Shown: positions 26,494-35,951, counted from the stretch's first letter. The stretch is DNA of 64,000 nt from Thalassospira sp. MCCC 1A01148 (GCF_001613795.1 NZ_LPVZ01000012.1:434001-498000), one strand, 5' to 3'. Numbers and translations: made by a program. The notes: a model not told the origin generated them from the letters alone.

Positions 26494-27834
26494 TCAACCC
26501 TGTTTTCGTGCAACAATCCGTTCGCGCACAGCGGGCTCACTACCCGTTGGGTCAACATCACCTTCACCAATCACAATCGCTTCGCGCAGCAAGGCCGTTG
26601 CTTCATCAAGTTGTGCCTGATCGCGGGTATGCGCCATGCAGATCGGCGTTTCGGCAGAAACTGGCTGTCCGACCTTGATAAAATCGGTAAAGCCAACGGC
26701 AAAATCAATTTTTTGGTCCGCGCGTGTCCGCCCGCCTTTGAGCGACACCAGCGCAAGGCCGACCTTTCTGGCATCCATCGAAAGCACACGTCCAGTCTTG
26801 GCTGCTGTTACCGTGTTTATCATCGGTGCCGCTTCTAAATACTTGCCGGTATTTTCAACGAAGTCCGCCGGACCACCAAGACTTGCGACCATCTTGCCAA
26901 AGGTCTCTGCAGCCTTCCCGCTTTCAAGCGCATCTGTCGCCATGCACAGTCCATCGGACACGTCCACAGCAACACCACTGACAGCAAGCATCTCCGCAGC
27001 AAGCGCCATCGTGACATCATAGACACGTTGTTCCCGGTGTTTCCCCGACAAGAAGTCGATTGCTTCATGCATTTCAAGTGCATTGCCCACGCTATCGCCC
27101 AGGACCTGTTCCATATCGGTCAAAAGTGCGACTGTTGGTACGCCGTTTCGGGTAGCAACTTCCGTGATACTTTCAGCAAGCTCGCGGGCGCGATCATACT
27201 CAGCCATGAAGGCACCTGATCCAAACTTTACATCCATCACAAGGCTATCAAGCCCTGCTGCCAACTTCTTTGACAAAATGGATGCCGTGATCAGCGGTAT
27301 GCTTTCCACCGTCGCCGTCACATCGCGAATGCCATAGAAACGCTTGTCCGCTGGTGCCAGATCGGACGTCTGCCCGATAATCGCACAGCCAACGTCGCGG
27401 GTAACCTTGGCAAACTCTTCGAGTGTCGGGGTGGTGCGATAGCCCGGAATGGAATCAAATTTGTCCAGCGTACCGCCCGTATGACCAAGACCGCGACCGG
27501 AAATCATCGGCACAAAGGCACCACAGGCGCCGACAATCGGGCCAAGCATCAGGCTAACCTTATCGCCAACGCCACCAGTTGAATGCTTATCAACAACCGG
27601 TCCATCAAGTCCAAGTGTCTTCCAATCCAGAACCGTACCGCTATCGCGCATATTACGCGTTAAAGCGGCGCGTTCATCCATGGTCATCCCGTTGAAGAAC
27701 ACCGCCATCGCAAGGGCTGCAACCTGACCCTCGCTAATGCTGTTGTCGGTTATGCCTTTGACGAAAAAGGCGATCTCGGCGTCGCTCAGAACTTCGCCTT
27801 CACGTTTGCGGCGAATAATTTCCTGGGGCAGCAT
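26494..27834 (-). CDS. deoA: Thymidine phosphorylase
   Basis: 446 residues from ATG 27834 (AGGAGA six bases upstream). It splits thymidine and deoxyuridine with phosphate into base and deoxyribose 1-phosphate. The family signature [17 protein letters not shown] lies at about residues 81-97, followed by the phosphate-binding region [21 protein letters not shown] and [11 protein letters not shown]. It is the last gene of the nucleoside operon, after punA. Pyrimidine-nucleoside phosphorylases of Gram-positives share these motifs, so some breadth of substrate is possible. Confidence 0.95.
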   Translation of the reverse strand: MLPQEIIRRKREGEVLSDAEIAFFVKGITDNSISEGQVAALAMAVFFNGMTMDERAALTRNMRDSGTVLDWKTLGLDGPVVDKHSTGGVGDKVSLMLGPIVGACGAFVPMISGRGLGHTGGTLDKFDSIPGYRTTPTLEEFAKVTRDVGCAIIGQTSDLAPADKRFYGIRDVTATVESIPLITASILSKKLAAGLDSLVMDVKFGSGAFMAEYDRARELAESITEVATRNGVPTVALLTDMEQVLGDSVGNALEMHEAIDFLSGKHREQRVYDVTMALAAEMLAVSGVAVDVSDGLCMATDALESGKAAETFGKMVASLGGPADFVENTGKYLEAAPMINTVTAAKTGRVLSMDARKVGLALVSLKGGRTRADQKIDFAVGFTDFIKVGQPVSAETPICMAHTRDQAQLDEATALLREAIVIGEGDVDPTGSEPAVRERIVARKQG

Positions 27835-27893
27835 ATGCTGTCTCCTGCGCACTTGTCGTTAAATCAAATCAGCAACTTAGAAGTCACAAAACT

Positions 27894-28700
27894 TCATGAG
27901 TCACTTGAAAAATACTGCAGCAATATCTTGATAAGATTGGCTGAACCCTCTTTAGCCATTTCCAGTGTCTGTTCATGGCTAAGCGGTGTGGCACTCATGC
28001 CTGCGGCCAGGTTGGTGATGTTTGACACCGCCGCCACCTTGAACCCAAGTCGGCGGGCAAGAATGTTTTCCGGCACGGTCGACATACCAACCGCATCTGC
28101 ACCCAACACCTTGAGCGCGCGAATTTCGGCTGGTGTTTCAAAGCTTGGCCCGGTGCACCAGCAATAGGTTCCCTCGAACAGTTTAATGCCGAGTTTTGCA
28201 GCCACGTCATGCAGGCCGGAACCGATTTCCGGGTCATAGGGTACATCCATACCGACAAAGCGATCATCACCGTGATAGCCAATCAACGGATTCGGGCCAA
28301 ACAGGCTGATATGATCGGTAATCAGCATCAGGCTTCCCGGAACGACGTCTGGAATTAGCGAGCCCGCCGCATTGGTCAGAAGCAAGCGCTCTGCCCCCAA
28401 TTCACGCAGAATTTCAAGCGGCTCAGCCATCAAATCGGAACGGCCATGTTCGTAATAATGGGCCCGCCCCTGCATCACGGCGACGGAAACACCGCCAATA
28501 CGTCCAAGCACAAGTGTGCCCCCATGTCCGGCGACAGTTGGACGGGGGAACCCGGGCAATTCTTCATAAGAAATGCTGATCGCATCGCTTACGGCGTCAA
28601 CGACCCCGCCAAGGCCGCTGCCAAGCACCAATGCAACGTCCGCCCTGAATCCCGGTGCCTTGCTGGCAATGATGTCGAGCGCTGATTTTACATTGCTCAT
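27894..28700 (-). CDS. punA: Purine-nucleoside phosphorylase, trimeric type
   Basis: 268 residues. It cleaves inosine and guanosine (and deoxy forms) by phosphorolysis. Low-molecular-mass PNP motifs: LVLGSGLGG, AGHGGTLVLG, GRAHYYEHG, LTNAAGSL, the purine-pocket segment FETPAEIRALKVLGADAVGMSTVPE and SNITNLAAG. The start overlaps the cdd stop by four bases (ATGA), so the two are coupled. In E. coli the equivalent trimeric enzyme is XapA, while DeoD is hexameric and unrelated in these motifs. Confidence 0.95.
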   Translation of the reverse strand: MSNVKSALDIIASKAPGFRADVALVLGSGLGGVVDAVSDAISISYEELPGFPRPTVAGHGGTLVLGRIGGVSVAVMQGRAHYYEHGRSDLMAEPLEILRELGAERLLLTNAAGSLIPDVVPGSLMLITDHISLFGPNPLIGYHGDDRFVGMDVPYDPEIGSGLHDVAAKLGIKLFEGTYCWCTGPSFETPAEIRALKVLGADAVGMSTVPENILARRLGFKVAAVSNITNLAAGMSATPLSHEQTLEMAKEGSANLIKILLQYFSSDS

Positions 28701-29110
28701 TTGAGGTTCTCCGGACCAAACGAATGGGGAATAAGTTCTTCGCGGCTCAGGGTCAGAAGTGTCTCGCCGGAATCATTGATGATAAAAATCTTTGCGTCCG
28801 AACCGGTAAACTCGCGGATTTTTTGGCGACATCCACCACACGGGGTACAGGCGATATCACCAAGCCCGACAACAACAATCTCGTCAAACCGGGTTTCCCC
28901 GGAAAGCACCATCGCCGAAATCGCTCCGGCCTCTGCACAGACACCTTCGGGATAGGCCGCATTTTCAACGTTGCACCCTGAAATGACCTTACCATCTGCC
29001 GTACGCAGGGCGGCACCGACAAAGAACTTGGAATACGGTGCATACGCCTTGTCACGGGCCGCTAGTGCCGCGTCAATCAGATCGCGCGGCGCCTGTTTCT
29101 GAACAACCAT
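28697..29110 (-). CDS. cdd: Cytidine deaminase
   Basis: 137 residues, the short homotetrameric type. It converts cytidine and deoxycytidine to uridine forms. Zinc and catalytic motifs are complete: CNVENAAYPEGVCAEAGAI (Cys-Ala-Glu) and CTPCGGCRQKIREF (Cys-x-x-Cys). The start has AGGA about nine bases upstream. It lies in the operon between the transporter and punA. Confidence 0.97.
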   Translation of the reverse strand: MVVQKQAPRDLIDAALAARDKAYAPYSKFFVGAALRTADGKVISGCNVENAAYPEGVCAEAGAISAMVLSGETRFDEIVVVGLGDIACTPCGGCRQKIREFTGSDAKIFIINDSGETLLTLSREELIPHSFGPENLK

Positions 29111-29170
29111 TTTTTTGATCCTGTTTTGATTACCTATCGCGCCTGACCAAAGCGCTAGATACCGTAAAAT

Positions 29171-29213
29171 GTGGTTCGGGACTGCCTGTATCTTAGGTCC
29201 AGACCCGAACCAC
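29171..29213 (-). terminator. Long hairpin between the nucleoside permease and cdd
   Basis: A perfect 10-bp stem GTGGTTCGGG (29171-29180) with CCCGAACCAC (29204-29213), 23-base loop, begins 7 bases after the permease stop. On the minus strand it is followed by ATTTTA. It probably attenuates or processes the transcript between the transport and enzyme parts of the operon. Confidence 0.65.
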
Positions 29214-29220
29214 GAAAAGC

Positions 29221-30192
29221 TTAGCGTTCCTTGACATAAGCGCGACCAAGCGCCTTTGGCGGAATGGCCCGGCCAATAAACCCGGCCAGAAGAATGACCG
29301 TAAGGATATATGGTAGCGCCTGTACCAACTGGACAGGTACTTCGCCAATCCCCGGCAGCACGACGCCCTGCAAACGGGTTGCCGCCGCATCAAGGAACCC
29401 AAACAACAGGCATGCAGCCAGTGCCGGGAATGGACGCCATTTACCAAACACCATGGCCGCCAATGCGATATAGCCCTTGCCTGCCGTCATGTCCTGCAGG
29501 AACGAAGCCCCCTGCGCAGTAGAAAGGTACGCGCCCGACATGCCGACAAGTACACCGCTGCAAATCACCGCGCGATAGCGCATGGCTACAACACCAATAC
29601 CGGCAGTATCCACAGCGCCCGGGTTTTCACCAACCGCACGCAGACGCAAGCCAAACCGGGTGCGATACATCACCCACCATGCCGCCGGAACAGCAACGAA
29701 GGCGACATAGACCAGAATATTGTGACCACTGAGCAATTCCGAATAGATGGGCCCCAAAACCGGCGCGTCGGCGAATGCTTCGGCCCCCGGGAACGTTATG
29801 GGCTGGAAACGCGATGCCTTATCAAGTGCCGGTGTCTTTCCGCCCTGTGCAAACAGTGCAATTCCGACAAGTGCCGTCAGGCCGGACATCAAGATGTTGA
29901 TCGCCATGCCTGAAACCACCTGATTGCCCTTGTGCGTAATGCAGGCAAAACCATGCAGCAATGAAAGCCCGATCGTGGTGGCAATCGCAGCCAGCAGCCC
30001 CACCCACGGGCTGCCAACATAAAATGCAACAGCAGCCGCGGAGAACGCACCACCAAGCATCATGCCTTCAAGGGCAAGATTGATGGTCCCGGACCGCTCC
30101 GAGAACATCCCGGCAAGGGCTGCAAGAATAAGCGGCGTCGAGGTGCGCAGCGTTGCATCCAGCAACAGGATAATCAGCTGAAATGTATCCAT
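29221..30192 (-). CDS. Nucleoside ABC transporter, permease (BmpA-linked)
   Basis: 323 residues from ATG 30192, which overlaps the previous stop by one base (TAATG) and has GGGGAGG seven bases upstream. About eight to ten membrane segments. The stretch TPLILAALAGMFSERSGTINLALEGMMLGGAFSAA is the hallmark of the second permease (NupQ/YufQ-like) of BmpA-type transporters, related to ribose-family permeases. It forms the channel with the gene upstream. Confidence 0.92.
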   Translation of the reverse strand: MDTFQLIILLLDATLRTSTPLILAALAGMFSERSGTINLALEGMMLGGAFSAAAVAFYVGSPWVGLLAAIATTIGLSLLHGFACITHKGNQVVSGMAINILMSGLTALVGIALFAQGGKTPALDKASRFQPITFPGAEAFADAPVLGPIYSELLSGHNILVYVAFVAVPAAWWVMYRTRFGLRLRAVGENPGAVDTAGIGVVAMRYRAVICSGVLVGMSGAYLSTAQGASFLQDMTAGKGYIALAAMVFGKWRPFPALAACLLFGFLDAAATRLQGVVLPGIGEVPVQLVQALPYILTVILLAGFIGRAIPPKALGRAYVKER

Positions 30193-31310
30193 TATGCGGC
30201 CTCCCCGGCATCCTGACGCAGACGCCACGCTGTATATATCTTTGTCACACGCGGCCGGAACATATGCTCCATCGCGCCGGTAAACAGGATGACGAGACCC
30301 TGAATAACCACGACCATGTCATTGGAGATGGTCGGGATTTCAAAGGAAAGCTCCGCCCCGCCCTGATAGAGCATCCCGAATAGCAAAGCCGCAAGGAAGA
30401 TGCCAAATGGATGGTTGCGTCCCATCAACGCGACCGCGATACCGACAAAGCCATAGCCAGCAGTGAAATCAATCAGCAGGCGATGCTGAACGCCCATAAC
30501 TTCGTTGAGCGCCATAAACGATGACAGCGCGCCCGAGATCATCATTGCAATGATGATAAAGCGTCCGGGCTCAATGCCGGCATAGGTCGCGGCGACGGCA
30601 TTAGCGCCCACAGTGCGGATCGCATAGCCCCAGCGGGTATGCCAAATGAACAGCCAGACCATCACACTGATGACGATGGCATAAACAAATGACAGGTTGA
30701 GCGGGCTTGATGCCATCTTGATGCCAAGCGCAGCGGCAATGTCATGAATGAATGGCAAACGCAGATGTTCGGCGATCTGTTCACTTTCCGGCGTCATGGA
30801 GCCTTCCGGGCGAAGCACGTTCACCAGCAGGTAAACCATTAGCGACGACGCGATAAAGTTGAACATAATCGTCGTGATCACAACATGCGATCCGCGACGT
30901 GCCTGCAGATAAGCCGGGATATAGGCCCATGCAGCCCCGAAAATCATCGCAGCCAACATCGCAACGACCAGCATGATCGGGAATGGCAGGAAGTCGAGGT
31001 ACAGGGCCGCCAGTGTTACACCAAGGCCACCGACATAGGCCTGCCCCTCGGCCCCGATGTTAAACAGTCCGCAGTGGAATGCGATTGCAAAGGCCAAACC
31101 TGTGAAGATGAAGTTGGTGGTATAATAAAGCGTATAGCCCCATGCCTCTTCATATCCGAATGCGCCGTAAAGCAGGATCTCGACAACTTCTACCGGGTTT
31201 TCACCAATCGCCAGAACCACCAGACCCGAAACGACCAGTGCCAGCAAAAGGTTCAGCAGCGGCAACGCTCCGACATCAATCCAGCGCGGAAGTTCGACAG
31301 TCTTGCTCAT
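30192..31310 (-). CDS. Nucleoside ABC transporter, permease (BmpA-linked)
   Basis: 372 residues, about ten membrane segments. It resembles NupP/YufP: TTNFIFTGLAFAIAFHCGLFNIGAEGQAYVGGLGVTL is the family segment, with AGYGFVGIAVALMGRNHPFGIFLAALLFG near the C-terminus. Its start overlaps the ATPase stop by four bases (ATGA) and its stop overlaps the next start by one base, so the three inner genes are tightly coupled. Confidence 0.92.
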   Translation of the reverse strand: MSKTVELPRWIDVGALPLLNLLLALVVSGLVVLAIGENPVEVVEILLYGAFGYEEAWGYTLYYTTNFIFTGLAFAIAFHCGLFNIGAEGQAYVGGLGVTLAALYLDFLPFPIMLVVAMLAAMIFGAAWAYIPAYLQARRGSHVVITTIMFNFIASSLMVYLLVNVLRPEGSMTPESEQIAEHLRLPFIHDIAAALGIKMASSPLNLSFVYAIVISVMVWLFIWHTRWGYAIRTVGANAVAATYAGIEPGRFIIIAMMISGALSSFMALNEVMGVQHRLLIDFTAGYGFVGIAVALMGRNHPFGIFLAALLFGMLYQGGAELSFEIPTISNDMVVVIQGLVILFTGAMEHMFRPRVTKIYTAWRLRQDAGEAA

Positions 31311-32902
31311 GCCTGCCCCTCCGCTGCCTTGGCTTCGTTTGGATCAACCCCGGCCATCATAAGGCCGAGCACGCGTTCATTTGCCTCCGATGCAGCGACT
31401 TCGCCAATGATGGCCCCGTCACACATCACCAGAATGCGGTCGGCAAGCGACATGATTTCGTCAAGCTCCACAGACACCAGAAGGACGGCTTTGCCTGCGT
31501 CCCGCATGGCCACAATACGTTTGTGAATGAATTCAATGGCACCAATATCGACCCCGCGGGTCGGCTGGCCCACCAGAAGCAATTCCGGGTCACGCATGAT
31601 TTCACGCGCCAGAACCAGCTTTTGCTGGTTACCGCCCGAGAAATTGGCGGCTTTCAAATCCGGATTATCCGGTCGCACGTCAAATTCCGACATCATATTG
31701 GCCGTGGCGTCCGAAATAGCATTCCAGTCAAGAAGCACACCCTTTTGATAGGCTGGGTCATCTTCGTAGCCGAGAATAGCTGCCTCTTTGGCCGAAAACG
31801 CCGTGACCATTGCCATGCGATGACGGTCTTCGGGCACATGGGCAACACCGCGACGGCGCAGTTCGGCAGCGTCAACACCTTTGCCCGGTGTGACGTCCTG
31901 TCCGTTGAGTTCCACTGTCCCTTCGCTTGCAGAACGAATACCGCCAAGTGCTTCTAAAAGTTCACTCTGGCCATTGCCGGACACACCTGCAATGCCGACG
32001 ATTTCGCCTGCCCGGACATTAAAGGTCGCATGTTTGACCTTGCGCACACCTTGGGCATTGTCGACACACAGGTTATCGACATTAAGGACAGTCGCCGCCG
32101 GATTGGCTTCACCTTTTTCAAGGCGCAGCAATACCCTGCGGCCGACCATTAATTCTGAAAGTTCTTCCGGGCTGGTTTCGGCTGTCTTGCGATGCGCCAC
32201 CATTGCACCCTGGCGCATCACAGACACGTTGTCTGTTGCTGCCATGATCTCGCGCAATTTATGGGTAATCAGAACAACCGTCTTGCCCTGTTCCTTAAGC
32301 GTGTCCAGAATTCTGAAAAGATGGTCCGCCTCTTGCGGGGTCAAAACCCCAGTCGGCTCATCCAAAATAAGAATTTCTGCCCCACGATAGAGGGCCTTGA
32401 GGATTTCCACACGTTGCTGCAGACCAACCGAAAGGTCGCCCACAGTCGCATCGGGATCAATATCAAGCGAATATTCACTTTCAAGACGTCTGAGTTCTTC
32501 GCGGGCCTTATCAACGCCATCGCGCAGAACAGCACCGCCTTCGACGCCAAGAATGACGTTCTCGAGAACCGAAAATGTTTCGACCAACATGAAATGCTGG
32601 TGAACCATACCGATGCCGACGGCAATCGCGTCTTCTGATCCCTTGATATCACAAAGCTTGCCATCAACATGAATGGTACCGCCGTCGGCTTGATAAAAGC
32701 CGTACAGGATACTCATCAGGGTCGACTTTCCAGCCCCATTTTCCCCCACGATCCCGTGGATCGTTCCTTTATCGATCTTAAGATCAATTTCTTTATTGGC
32801 ATGTACCGCACCGAACCGCTTGTCTATACCGCGCAGTTCAATAGCGGGTTGCACGGCACCGGTTACCCCGGCACCGTGCATTTGATGCATCGTATCCGAC
32901 AC
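31307..32902 (-). CDS. Nucleoside ABC transporter, ATPase with two nucleotide-binding domains
   Basis: 531 residues with two fused ABC domains. Domain 1 (about 20-255): Walker A GENGAGKST, signature LSVGLQQRVEILKAL, Walker B ILILDEPTGVLTP. Domain 2 (about 275-520): GVSGNGQSE in place of a canonical Walker A, signature FSGGNQQKLVLAREI, Walker B LLLVGQPTRGVD. The degenerate second site is normal for this family (RbsA/YufO type). The start is GTG at 32902, with GGGGA seven bases upstream. Confidence 0.94.
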   Translation of the reverse strand: MSDTMHQMHGAGVTGAVQPAIELRGIDKRFGAVHANKEIDLKIDKGTIHGIVGENGAGKSTLMSILYGFYQADGGTIHVDGKLCDIKGSEDAIAVGIGMVHQHFMLVETFSVLENVILGVEGGAVLRDGVDKAREELRRLESEYSLDIDPDATVGDLSVGLQQRVEILKALYRGAEILILDEPTGVLTPQEADHLFRILDTLKEQGKTVVLITHKLREIMAATDNVSVMRQGAMVAHRKTAETSPEELSELMVGRRVLLRLEKGEANPAATVLNVDNLCVDNAQGVRKVKHATFNVRAGEIVGIAGVSGNGQSELLEALGGIRSASEGTVELNGQDVTPGKGVDAAELRRRGVAHVPEDRHRMAMVTAFSAKEAAILGYEDDPAYQKGVLLDWNAISDATANMMSEFDVRPDNPDLKAANFSGGNQQKLVLAREIMRDPELLLVGQPTRGVDIGAIEFIHKRIVAMRDAGKAVLLVSVELDEIMSLADRILVMCDGAIIGEVAASEANERVLGLMMAGVDPNEAKAAEGQA

Positions 32903-32932
32903 GACAAATCCCCGATTTGATTGACGCTTGCC

Positions 32933-33928
32933 TTACATCGGGCAGGCGCTATCGCTCATGTAATCGTGTACTTCAAGGCTGCCGGAAATGATTGCTTCCT
33001 TGGCCTCAGCAACGGCTGCTTTCATATCGTCGGTGATCAGGCTTTCGTTATGTTCGTCAAGTGCCCAATCAACACCACCTTCAGCAAGACCCAGAATGGT
33101 CAGGCCCGGCTCCCAGGTATCGGTGGCAGCAGCATCGAACGCTTCATAAACAGCAACGTCGACGCGTTTCAGCATAGACGTCAGAACCGAACCCGGATGC
33201 AGGCCGTTCTGGTTTGAGTCAACACCAATGCCAAGCTTGCCAGCATCGGCTGCAGCCTGAAGCACGCCAACACCGGTACCACCAGCGGCATGGTAAACAA
33301 CGTCTGCACCACGGTCGAACTGCGACTTGGCAAGTTCACCGCCTTTTACCGGATCGTTCCAAGCAGCACCGGTTGTGCCGGTCATGTTCTGGAAGACTTC
33401 TGCATCCGAATTGGCATGTTTTACGCCCTGCGCATAACCACAGGCAAATTTGCGGATCAGCGGAATGTCCATACCGCCGACGAACCCAACCTTACCGGTA
33501 TCAGACGCCATTGCGGCAAGAACACCAACAAGGAAGGAACCTTCGTGTTCCTTGAAGACAACGGACTGAACGTTCGGAAGGTCTACAACCATGTCCACGA
33601 TGGTGAATTTGGTATCCGGAAATTCTTTCGCCACTTTTTCAAGTGCGGATGCCTGAGAAAAACCAATCGCAACAATCGGATTCATGCCACGGCGCGCAAA
33701 GTTGCGCATAGCCTGTTCACGCTGAGAATCGTTCTGGATTTCGAAGTCGCGGTACTCGGTACCGGTATCTTCCTTGTATTTCTCCGCACCCGTGTATGCC
33801 GCCTGGTTGAACGAGCGGTCAAAACGGCCACCAAGGTCGTAAACGACAGCCGGTTTGATTTCTGCAGCCGAAGCAACACCTGCATAGCAAGCGACAGCCG
33901 CGACCACCGAGGTCAGAAGCTTTTTCAT
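32933..33928 (-). CDS. BmpA/PnrA family nucleoside-binding protein
   Basis: 331 residues from ATG 33928, with a signal peptide (MKKLLTSVVAAVACYAGVASA, cleavage after ASA). The mature protein opens with KPAVVYDLGGRFDRSFNQAAYTGAEKY, and has PIVAIGFSQASALEKVAKEFPDTKFTIVD and KVGFVGGMDIPLIRKFACGYAQGVKHAN, typical of the Bmp/PnrA family that binds purine and other nucleosides. Cys-free N-terminus after cleavage means a soluble periplasmic protein rather than a lipoprotein. It is the first gene of the operon, with a long inverted repeat 37 bases upstream. Confidence 0.93.
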   Translation of the reverse strand: MKKLLTSVVAAVACYAGVASAAEIKPAVVYDLGGRFDRSFNQAAYTGAEKYKEDTGTEYRDFEIQNDSQREQAMRNFARRGMNPIVAIGFSQASALEKVAKEFPDTKFTIVDMVVDLPNVQSVVFKEHEGSFLVGVLAAMASDTGKVGFVGGMDIPLIRKFACGYAQGVKHANSDAEVFQNMTGTTGAAWNDPVKGGELAKSQFDRGADVVYHAAGGTGVGVLQAAADAGKLGIGVDSNQNGLHPGSVLTSMLKRVDVAVYEAFDAAATDTWEPGLTILGLAEGGVDWALDEHNESLITDDMKAAVAEAKEAIISGSLEVHDYMSDSACPM

Positions 33929-34585
33929 TCCGATGCCCTTCTTTGTTTGAATTCTGATTATGTCTTCCACCAATTCCGTTGATTGGTGGAACTCCCTCAT
34001 CGAAAACACATTATTCACAACATGACGAAACGCAGGTTTTGGTCCCTCAACCAAAGTAACACAGGCGGTCATGCTGCGGACGCTAATGGTAACTACAAAA
34101 TGTGGTGTGCTGTAAATAGCTGAGGACGCAAGACTTCGACAAAACCTGTCCATTTGGTCGAAATCCACAACCGATAGCCTAATGCAAACACCGCCTATCT
34201 GCGGGGTTTCCCTTAGTTTTCAGGAGCCTTTCAGTGAGTTTTACCGCAACCGTTGCCCGACGACTATTTTCCCACCCGAATGCTGGTTTTGGTGGCCGGT
34301 TTGCAACGAAACAACCAATTGTAGATCAAAATTCATCCCTGCCCGATTCTTCAAACACGGTCTGACCATGTGTTTTAGCCTCTCAGCGTTGCCTTGCATG
34401 CATGAAACCGGGTTGCGTTTGAACACCTTTCACCGACGCCTCTAATTCAACAAACCCAAGGCAGTAATTTGTCAGCTCTTTCTTTGTTTTTCTTGCGTTC
34501 GAACGCGCTTGAGGATTATCAACATCGCTTGTTGCAAATGACCTTCTGGCTTGTGACGTCCCATTAAAACGAGCAAACGTTCTCC
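33929..34585. other. Divergent intergenic region between the nucleoside operon and the PfkB kinase
   Basis: About 650 bases without a credible gene; short frames such as 34182-34445 have no ribosome site and unusual composition. Apart from the inverted repeat at 33965-33991, I see no structured element or strong promoter. Confidence 0.5.
33965..33991. promoter_or_regulatory. 27-bp inverted repeat upstream of the nucleoside operon
   Basis: Perfect 10-bp arms TTCCACCAAT and ATTGGTGGAA flank a 7-base centre, 37 bases before the BmpA start. The length and position fit an operator for a nucleoside-responsive repressor or a leader hairpin. No regulator gene is adjacent. Confidence 0.55.
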
Positions 34586-35533
34586 ATGACCCCTAATGCC
34601 AATATCCTTTGCTTTGGTGCAGCGCATTTTGACCGCACATTGCAATGTACTGAAACATTTGTCCCAGCCGCCTCAAACCCGGTTCGAACCCTTCATCGCA
34701 AACCGGGCGGCGTCAGCCGCAATATTGCCGTCCATCTGCGGCTTCTTGGAAACAATGTGGCAATGCTCGGCGCAGTTGGAGATGACGGTGATGGCGATCA
34801 GGTCATTGAATCCCTATCCGATATCGGAATTGATACCCGACATGTCATGAAGATCAAGGACGTGGCAACAGCAGGTTACACCGCACTCTTGGACGAAACC
34901 GGTGAACTCGCACTGGGTATGATGAATGCTGAAGTCTACGACATGTTAAGCATTGATCGACTGCAACCGCATTTGGCAAACCTTCTGGCGCGTCCATGGT
35001 GGTTGATTGATGCCAACCTGCCGAGTGAAAGCATCCAATGGCTTGCCGAAAACAAAGGGACGGCGAAGTTTTGCGCTGCCACCGTTTCTCCCAGTAAGGC
35101 TGGTCGTTTCAAAAACGTGCTCGATAAAGTTGATTTGCTGATCGCCAACCGTGCAGAGACACGTGTTCTTACCGGGATCGATATCACTAGCCTTGATCAG
35201 GCCAAACGTGCCGTTGAACTGCTGCGCAGCACAGGCATCCCGGACGTCATCATCACACTTGGCGCCCAAGGTGTTGTATCTTCGTCTGGTTCAAAAATAG
35301 CGTTCTGGCCCCCGCTGCCAACCAAGGTCAAAGATGTAAACGGTGCCGGAGATGCATTCTATTCCGGTTTCCTTTCCGCCTACGCCAAACCGAAAACAAA
35401 TTTCGACACGGCGATGGCGTCGGGACTGGCAATGGCGAGCCTGACGGCAGAGACCGAAGGTACGACCGTTTGGGATGTGTCACAGGAAGCTCTTGCCACA
35501 CGCGCCGAACATGCCGAAAGCACCCCGCTCTGA
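34586..35533 (+). CDS. PfkB family kinase, pseudouridine kinase-like
   Basis: 315 residues of the ribokinase fold. The N-terminal signature KPGGVSRNIAVHLRLLGNNVAMLGAVGDDGDG and the C-terminal motif DVNGAGDAFYSGFLSA (catalytic Asp) are intact. The pattern of SNP near residue 30, TAGYTALLDETGEL and the ATVSPSK segment resembles PsuK, which phosphorylates pseudouridine during RNA-nucleoside breakdown, more than ribokinase or fructokinase; this is recalled similarity. A psuG glycosidase gene, its usual partner, is not adjacent. It lies divergent from the nucleoside operon, consistent with nucleoside catabolism. The ribosome site is weak. Confidence 0.8.
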   Translation: MTPNANILCFGAAHFDRTLQCTETFVPAASNPVRTLHRKPGGVSRNIAVHLRLLGNNVAMLGAVGDDGDGDQVIESLSDIGIDTRHVMKIKDVATAGYTALLDETGELALGMMNAEVYDMLSIDRLQPHLANLLARPWWLIDANLPSESIQWLAENKGTAKFCAATVSPSKAGRFKNVLDKVDLLIANRAETRVLTGIDITSLDQAKRAVELLRSTGIPDVIITLGAQGVVSSSGSKIAFWPPLPTKVKDVNGAGDAFYSGFLSAYAKPKTNFDTAMASGLAMASLTAETEGTTVWDVSQEALATRAEHAESTPL

Positions 35534-35630
35534 CCCCTGCGATCTGTACGTCTGCGGTGCTTGATGATTGCAAGCATCCTTCAAGGCAGGTAGCTTGTCC
35601 TGAATTCAACATCAAACCGGAGCCATTCCG

Positions 35631-35873
35631 ATGCATCCATTTTTCATCTTTGTGAAATGTGAACTTGGCAAAGCCTACGACGTCGCAGCTGAACTCGTCG
35701 AAGAAATTGAAGGCGTGTCGGAAGTTTATTCCATCTCTGGTCCGTTTGAACTGTTGGTCAAGGTATATGTCGAAGACGAACAGGATATCGGGCGCTATGT
35801 GAACGAACAAATCCACAAATTGCCCTTTATTAAAGACACACAGACAATCATCACTTTCAACGCCTTCACTTAA
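35631..35873 (+). CDS. Stand-alone Lrp/AsnC ligand-binding (RAM) domain protein
   Basis: 80 residues consisting only of the alpha/beta RAM domain, starting MHPFFIFVKCELGKAYDVAAELVEEIEGVSEVYSISGPFELLVKVYV. Such proteins lack the DNA-binding helix-turn-helix of Lrp/AsnC regulators and may form oligomers that bind amino acids or mix with full-length regulators. GGAG stands upstream of the start. It is 97 bases after the PfkB gene and probably shares its transcript; a strong terminator follows. Confidence 0.88.
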   Translation: MHPFFIFVKCELGKAYDVAAELVEEIEGVSEVYSISGPFELLVKVYVEDEQDIGRYVNEQIHKLPFIKDTQTIITFNAFT

Positions 35874-35898
35874 GGCGCAATCCCGGTCTGTCATAAAA

Positions 35899-35927
35899 AA
35901 AAGCGGTGCCAATCTGGCACCGCTTTT
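35899..35927. terminator. Terminator between the RAM-domain gene and the CigR-like gene
   Basis: A 12-bp stem AAAAGCGGTGCC/GGCACCGCTTTT with a 5-base loop lies between convergent genes. The A-run before and T-run after make it effective on both strands. Confidence 0.9.
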
Positions 35928-35951
35928 CTGTTTGAAACGGCGAATGCTTGC

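Noticed and set aside
34182-34445. 87-codon frame upstream of the PfkB kinase gene
   Set aside because: No ribosome site, no family features and odd composition; treated as non-coding.
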